Origin: Cristatella mucedo
Lineage: Eukaryota; Bryozoa; Phylactolaemata; Cristatellidae
Length of the DNA: 64,000 bases
Reading direction: 5' to 3'
Assembly (NCBI GenBank): GCA_009760855.2
Contig: WPIO01000139.1
Span: forward strand, 250,001 to 314,000
The notes below the pieces were generated by a model. It did not search any database and was not told the DNA's origin. It worked only from the letters and a program-made list of their open reading frames with translations. Shown in pieces: positions 58,748 to 64,000 of this stretch (within the stretch, counting starts at the first letter, position 1; each line of letters opens with the position of its first letter). The position numbers and the translations under genes were made by a program.

Positions 58748-59845
58748 GAATCGAGGTTGAATTGACTATTCGATGGATGTGCAGGTATGGGTCTTTGCTG
58801 TCCATCTGCTTAAGATGCATTAGCGTAATAGGAAAGAATAGGGTTAGTAGATAAAACCAAAAGTTAGCTACAATATTAAATTGAACTTTGAGGTCCGCAC
58901 CGCCGATCACTTGCTGATTTTAGTTTAACTAGAGTGGCCGTCGGTGAATTGTGGCAGTTCGTCGCTCAACGGGCCGCCATATTGGCCAGCCGTCTTACCG
59001 GACGCCAGTTTTTATGCAGCCCGATCTGTAGGCGGTCGGATTCGGATGCTAATGATGCCAGTGCATCGCCTTCATGTAGCCACTGAGGTGCCGAAAGCGG
59101 CCCTAAAGAGAATGAAGTGTCGAGCCTCCTCTAGCGATCCTGTGTCCACCTCCAATATCGATTAAAGCTAAGGAACGCACGAAAACAAAAGGTGCATGCG
59201 CAAAGAGCTACATCGGCAAGCTTTCGCTTTGAGCTGCGCTCGATCTAGGCCAGCCCGTTCCATCGTGCCCCTGGATGGTCAGCTGGTCTTGTGGTGCGTT
59301 GACCACGCCCTCTCAATTAGGGCGGGGCGGCGGAAGCAATGCTGGCCAGGACGGTGACACCCGTACGATTGGTAGCTCAGCAACCTTGACCTGTGCAGCC
59401 CGCAGGACGAGGCTCGTAAGGAGCCCACATCGTTTCTCAAGTTTCTTCTACGATCCTTGGTCAGTCTTGTCTTGATTCTGTAATCGTCAGCCGATAAAAA
59501 GACCTTCATTTATGCGATTAGAGTGAAGTCTGTAAAGGTAGAGGCTGAAACTACTCAGCCGGCTCTCTAACGTTATCGGGTACTGGTGGCCAGTCATTTG
59601 TCTCAGCATCAGCAGTGCCTTCTATCAGCAAATCTATTCAAAATATAGGGCTAAACATTAAAAAATGCGTCATTTGCGAAACCGGAAGGCAGTGGCCTCG
59701 GCGGGCTGGCCAGCCGTCATGGCAGTTGCTTACGTTGCAGGCCCTGGTGCTGTGTACTCTCTGCGATATTAGTGTCTTTATGCAAATTTACTGGAAAATA
59801 GTTCAATGCCGAAAGGCTGTTAGTACATAAAAATTTGCATTTCAG
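58748..59845. other. 5' flank and probable untranslated leader or intron of the ARMH3-like gene
   Basis: Holds the promoter candidate at 58968-59333 and ends at a splice acceptor. A 73-codon frame at 58944-59165 is open but unrecognised. Confidence 0.4.
58968..59333 (+). promoter_or_regulatory. candidate promoter of the ARMH3-like gene
   Basis: GCCGCCATATTGG near 58974 (YY1-type), TGCATGCGCA at 59193-59202 (NRF1-like) and the double GC box GGGCGGGGCGGCGG at 59320-59333 cluster within 370 bp. All lie less than 1 kb upstream of the first recognised coding exon. No TATA box seen, which is common for such housekeeping promoters. Confidence 0.4.
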
Positions 59846-60001
59846 GACCATTATGCTGCTTTCGCTTTGGAGACAGGCCGCCATAAGATGAGCTTGCCTT
59901 TAGCTACACCTGCTGACGCAGTCGTAAGCCGAAGCCGTAAAGGCTCGTCCAGCGCCACTTTGAAGGAGAAAGTGGTCCAGTACTATGAGGCCATATTCCA
60001 G
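59846..60001 (+). CDS. ARMH3: ARMH3-like gene, exon with probable start codon
   Basis: Encodes the N-terminus of an armadillo-like helical domain protein 3 homologue (human ARMH3, formerly C10orf76), a Golgi-associated partner of PI4KB. The exon follows an acceptor-like TTTGCATTTCAG and ends at CAG/GTAAAG (60002). The likely start is ATG at 59888. The 38 codons end in SRKGSSSATLKEKVVQYY then EAIFQ, which parallels the human RKSSASKKPLKEKVV...DEIF stretch. The 14 codons before the ATG are open, so an earlier start on an upstream exon is not excluded. The exon ends in phase 0. The identification rests on my memory of the human protein, over this exon and the next together. Confidence 0.85.
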
Positions 60002-60385
60002 GTAAAGCTTGGCCGATGTTCATGGGTGAAATCAGTCTTACTTCTGTACGTGGTGTCTACACCAACAGAAGATGTAGCTGACTTTTAATACTGCACACGT
60101 ATGTGCATGTCATGGTATATATGTATACATTCTTAGATAGTCCATGCATTCAGTTTTATATAACCGTTGCTCAAAGTTAGCGGGTTTTTCTTACGAATGA
60201 TGTTTCTTTTTTGACATATGTATTTACCTGTATGAAACCCTCAGTGGCTCTGGATGACATAAACCGTCAGGTAGTTTGTAGTTGGTTCGGTAGAACCTGT
60301 GAGCTTGAATGTGCACACAGGTTGCTTCCAAAGCTGTGCCTGCCGCTAACTGGCAGTTGTTATCATTCACGTGGCGTGATTGTAG

Positions 60386-60442
60386 AACAAGGATCCATCT
60401 TTGGCTAATCCCCATTTCTGGGATGAATTCTTCTTGCTTAAG
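60386..60442 (+). CDS. ARMH3: ARMH3-like gene, next exon (19 codons)
   Basis: After a 384-bp intron with GT/AG ends, this exon reads NKDPSLANPHFWDEFFLLK and stops at AAG/GTACGT. It continues the homology: human ARMH3 has TEDPSKCSPRFWEELFLMK at the same place, directly after the EIFM segment. Phase 0 at both ends keeps the frame open from the preceding exon. The conserved DPS...FW(D/E)E core is the strongest part of the match. The following human segment (starting VNLEYLEGKLE) was not found to 64000, so the next intron is at least 3.5 kb and the gene leaves the window. Confidence 0.88.
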
Positions 60443-61409
60443 GTACGTCTCTACTGAGGCTCATTGCGCGGTATTCATTGCATGTCTGCTTGTATTTACT
60501 TTGCATCGACTTCATGTCGATTGGATCATGCTGCGAAACTGCAGTAGCGGCCAAGAAGGAATGGCATCTACCTGGTGCTTGTTGCAATTCTATGGTTCAT
60601 GGATTAGTAAATTTAAACTCCCTTCCCGTGATGATCATTCTCTCAATGGGCGACAAGCTGCTGCCACTGCAGTAGCTGCCAATGCTGCTGCTGCTGCCAC
60701 TGCTGCCGCTCCTGCCCCGAGGAAGTGTGCCAGACTGTAATTAGCAGTCAACTGCTTGACGATGCCCAATGCCACTTTATTTGACAGGAGCATGCACACA
60801 TGTTTGATGCACAGCATTATGCATGTGAAATCAATGTGTTTATCTCTGCCTCGTCAAGCCTGTTTGACAGTTTGACTGCTAACCATTTTAAATGCTGTTT
60901 TTAGTGCTAGCCTCGATCGCTTCTCTGCTGTGCACTGTCCCAGTATTTCTTGAATTGGTGTGTGACTTTCTTGATTCTTTTTCGTGGCACTGAAAATGTA
61001 TCACTATGTGCGACTGCACGTCAAAGCCTGCAATGTCGGTGCAGGTTATGCATTTGATATGCCCCATGACCCAAAGCTGTTTAGTGGGTAGATTCTCGAA
61101 CGGCTGCACATCTACTCGGTGCTGTTAAACAGGTTCGGCAAGCAGCCGTGGAATTGCAAACCCTTTGGGATGTCGACGTCACAGGCTGCTTGTGCATGGT
61201 CATCCTCGGCGGCTTGCTTAGGGCCGCTGGAAGCAGGTGTTGCTGCTCAGTGACTTTGCGAGTGCTTTTTGGCTTCGATCTGATGATGCTGTGATGCCTT
61301 TGGGTTTTGGCAGCCCTGCCTCAGTTCAGTTGTTGTGTAGCCATAATTACTACTGCCTTTTTTTTTACAATCCTGATTGAAGCAGATCACAGTTATGCCA
61401 TACCTTGTG
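60443..61409 (+). other. intron of the ARMH3-like gene, unique part
   Basis: No exon recognised. Contains a GCT/GCC-rich stretch (about 60655-60719) that would encode polyalanine in one frame. Confidence 0.6.
60655..60719. repeat. imperfect (GCT)n trinucleotide repeat
   Basis: Mostly GCT/GCC/GCA triplets. One + frame reads Ala-rich to a stop at 60738. Intronic by position. Confidence 0.75.
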
Positions 61410-62900
61410 CCAAGGTGTGTGTATCTGAGACTATCGATCACCGAGTCCTTCTTGAGCAACTCCCATCTCTCGCCTGGGCATCACTGGCACTGCACTGCAA
61501 TGGTTGAGGTCCCATCTCAGTGGGAGACTCCAGAGTATTAATGTGAATGGACAAAGATCATCAGAGGAACCTCTGAAATATGGGGTACCTCAGGGCTCTG
61601 TGCTTGGTTCAGTTCTGTTCATGGTTTATACTCTCCCTCTTGCCGGTGTGATTGCCAAGCACAATCTAGGCTTTCACTTCTGTGCTGATGACACTCAGGT
61701 GTACCTTTGCTTTGATCCCTCCCAGCCGTCCAGCATGTCGAATTTTCTCAACTCCTCACTGCTTGTATTGATAACATCCCCACTTGATGATAGCACATTT
61801 TCTTAAATTGAATGATGGTAAATCAAACTTACTAGTTATGATCAAACCGAGCATGATTCAGAAATTGGAAAGTCGAACGCTCAAAATCGGCTCTGCCAGC
61901 ATATCTCCTGTTGAATATGCACAAAATCTATGTGTCTTGTTCCAAAGTGACCTCTCATTAGACGACCACATCAGCTCCACAGTCAAGTCTGCCTACTTTC
62001 AGCTACAGAACATTGCTAAAATTCCGGTTTATTTAGACAAGGAGACCAAGTCTAAATTGGTCCGTGCACTTGTGACATCCGGTGTTGACTTCTGTAACTC
62101 GCTGCTTCCTGGTCTACCGGCCTGTGCAATCAGGTGCTTATAGCTGTTGCAAAACTCAGCAGCGAAGCTTGTCTGTCGTGAGCCACATCACACCACTTCT
62201 CGCCGACCTGCACTGGCTACCAGCCAAGCACTGCATCACCTTCAAGGTTTTGTCATTCACTTTCAGGTCTCTTCATTCTTTGGCTCCAGCCTACTTATCA
62301 GGTCGACTCCCCCACCAGGCTAAGCAGTGTACCACCTGGTTTTCAGAATTTAATTGTTTACGTATACCTCGTACAAACCTCCAATCTTTTGGAGACCCTG
62401 CCTTTAGTTCGTATGCTCCTAATGCCTGGAACTCACTTCCGACTTGTGTCACATCTCCTGACTTGATTGCATTTAAAAAGATCTCAGAAATCCGTCTGTT
62501 TATTACAGCAGCATTTAGTGAGCCCTTGTTAATCGCCCTTTGTGTGCTTATGAATGCTGACACTGTGCATGCTGCCCTTAACCATACTTAAATAAAGAAA
62601 TAAATCCTAGCTGATTAAACAGCCTTTTTTGTATAGTGACAGAAGAGCCTTTAAGGCTACCACCACCGCTTGCAGTGGTGATAAAAAATCGCCCACTGCA
62701 GGAATCGAACCCACGACCTCAGGACCGAGGTCGTGATAGCAACCGCCTTACCTGGCCATCACGGCTCATTGCATGCTGACCCTGTGCGCTACCACTAACC
62801 ATTCGATTCATGTTTTCTTTACATCAATTTTAAAGCACCTAGAAAGAGATTGCATTCTCTGAGAGTGTTTTATCAAATGTATTATTATTACTGTTATTAT
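61410..62900 (+). mobile_element. LINE-A copy, longest continuous RT-to-3' end
   Basis: Starts abruptly inside RT at ETIDHRVLLEQL and continues through WLRSHLSGRLQSINVNG, YGVPQGSVLGSVLFMVYTLP, CADDTQVYL (YADD changed to CADD) and LNDGKSNLLVM. Then follow IGSASISPVEYAQNL, FQSDLSLDDHISSTVKSAYF, the tail (62082-62591) and a 3' UTR ending in the snap-back and (ATT)n. Three frames (61504-61806, 61784-62143, 62082-62591) are linked by shifts. A SINE1 lies in the 3' UTR. It sits in the sense orientation in an intron of the ARMH3-like gene. Confidence 0.93.
62598..62768 (-). mobile_element. SINE1 copy inside LINE-A 3' UTR
   Basis: Near-complete minus-strand copy: head with 'gagccgtgatggccaggtaaggc' and box B GGGTTCGATTCC, the palindromic 'acgacctcggtcctgaggtcgt', 'ccactgcaagcggtggt', and tail 'ggctgtttaatcagctagga' with an AT-rich end. 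The LINE-A UTR resumes on the other side at 'gcatgctgaccctgtgc'. Confidence 0.9.
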
Positions 62901-63194
62901 CTGTTCGTAATTCCTAACTGCCCACCTAGCTCAGGAAGGGGCCCCATTGGGTCTTCTAGCAGGGTGATTGTGCTGCTCGGCACCACGTAGTTGTTATGTT
63001 GCTATGTGTGTGTCATTGCCTTGTAGCAAGATTTGCAGGTAGTGGCATAGTTGTTTGCTCTACTCCATGATACTCCGCTCTGTGGCTGATGAGCCTGAAT
63101 CGGAAGCAATATTGGGCTATGGCCAACTGTCATCTATTTCGGCCCCAGGCATTTGTCTAAACTAGGGAAATGGTAGCTCTGACAGCTTACTGAC

Positions 63195-63375
63195 CTGGTT
63201 AGGGGAGAGCCGTGATGGCTCACTAGGTAAGGTGATTGCTTTTCCCGACCTTGTGCCCGAGGTCCTGAGTTCGAATACTGTGGTGGGCGATACTTTATTG
63301 CCGCAGCAAGCAGTGCTGATAGCCGTAAACGCTCTTCTGTCGCTATGCAAAAAAGGTTGTTGAATCAGGTAGTTT
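63195..63375 (+). mobile_element. SINE1 copy, near-complete
   Basis: Head 'gagccgtgatggctcactagg' and 'taaggtgattgc', box B GAGTTCGAATAC, 'gtgggcgatactttattg', 'cgcagcaagcagtgctga', 'ctcttctgtcgctatgcaaa' and 'ttgttgaatcaggtag'. Lies in an intron of the ARMH3-like gene. Confidence 0.9.
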
Positions 63376-63639
63376 TTTTGTGGAAATACTATGTAGTCAC
63401 TGACCAGTACATCCTTGTTGTGCCCTTTGGTAATCGTTCCGGCCCTCGGTCTAGTCAGTTGGTTCCTATTTCCCTGGTACCATAATGCTTGTGTTCAGGC
63501 TTGACCCTATATAAAGTTCAAGCTCTCGAAGGTCCGAAGCTCTCAATGACTGCTTTATGTATGGCTGTTGTATATATTGCTCAACCTGTGTGATAAGTTA
63601 GCCAAGATAGCTATCCAAAATAAACAAATAAATATTCAG

Positions 63640-63815
63640 CAGATAGCTGATTTAACAGCCTCATTTGTGAGCAACAGAACAGCCTTTAGGGCTATCACCA
63701 TCGTTTGCAGTTGCAATAAAGAATTGCCCACCGCAGGATTTGAACCCACGACTTTGGGACTGAGGTCGTGAAAGGCAACCGCCTTACCTAGTGTGCCATC
63801 ACGACTCACCAAAGG
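63640..63815 (-). mobile_element. SINE1 copy, near-complete, inverted to its neighbour
   Basis: Minus strand: 'gagtcgtgatggcacactagg' and 'taaggcggttgcc', box B GGGTTCAAATCC, 'gtgggcaattctttattg', 'tgcaaacgatggtgatagcc' and tail 'ggctgttaaatcagctatc'. About 265 bp separate it from the + strand copy at 63195. Confidence 0.9.
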
Positions 63816-64000
63816 CATGAACCATTAGCTCTGTCACAACTGCAGCAGCAGTAACCGACTGCAGTGTCAAGTGCCCTGCTAGCCATTCGATCATTGGCTC
63901 AGTCGAAAGTTGGCACACTGGGATTGTACACTGGAATTCTTACTCTGACCTCGCCGATGGCCAGTCTGTTGTAGTAGTGCCATGCAGATGCAGATGCCTT
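63816..64000. other. intronic sequence to window edge
   Basis: No exon recognised. Confidence 0.4.

Noticed and set aside
60309-60740. 143-codon frame ending in an alanine-rich stretch
   Set aside because: Crosses the ARMH3-like exon in a different frame and then a GCT repeat. Splice sites support the other frame.

Overview
The window looks like nuclear DNA of an animal, probably an invertebrate. Long microsatellites, tRNA-derived SINEs, 5'-truncated LINEs, a solo LTR and spliced exons rule out a bacterium or virus. It is gene-poor: most recognisable content is transposable elements at different stages of decay. I cannot name the species from the sequence.

Two non-LTR (CR1/L2-like) retrotransposon families account for most recognisable repeats. 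LINE-A has at least 16 copies or fragments. It shows a TETW endonuclease motif, RT blocks (PQGSVLG, YADDTQLYL), a conserved C-terminal tail and a 3' end of a GC-rich snap-back plus (ATT)n. LINE-B has nine fragments and ends near GAGTTACAGA plus ACATTAC-like repeats. Two tRNA-derived SINE families are present. SINE1 has nine copies. SINE2 has two copies, and its 3' end resembles the LINE-A 3' end, so LINE-A is its likely mobilising partner. Nested insertions give a relative chronology.

Layout: 0-5 kb holds a LINE-A copy split by a GC-rich, collagen-like segment and by a SINE1. 6.4-7.5 kb is a LINE-B split by a small hAT-type element with a perfect 8-bp target duplication. 10-17 kb has LINE-A copies and a SINE2. 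20.1-21.3 kb is a decayed transposase-like gene with many stops. 24.8-26.1 kb is a tandem and inverted AT-rich repeat beside the 3' end of an R2/R4/NeSL-type element (restriction-like endonuclease and zinc knuckle) embedded in (TA)n. 26-32 kb has LINE-A copies, including a large inverted pair. 32-34 kb is microsatellite. 36-43 kb is LINE-B rich. 44.8-47.4 kb is a LINE-A carrying a SINE1 and a younger LINE-A. 53.9-54.6 kb is an unidentified broken reading frame. 57.4-58.7 kb is a solo LTR.

The one host gene I recognise is at the right end, on the + strand. Two spliced exons (59846-60001 and 60386-60442) encode the N-terminus of an ARMH3 (C10orf76)-like protein. A GC-box/NRF1-like promoter candidate lies just upstream and the solo LTR about 0.5 kb further. 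The following intron, at least 3.5 kb to the window edge, holds a LINE-A and three SINE1 copies. Other promoter or first-exon candidates are weak.
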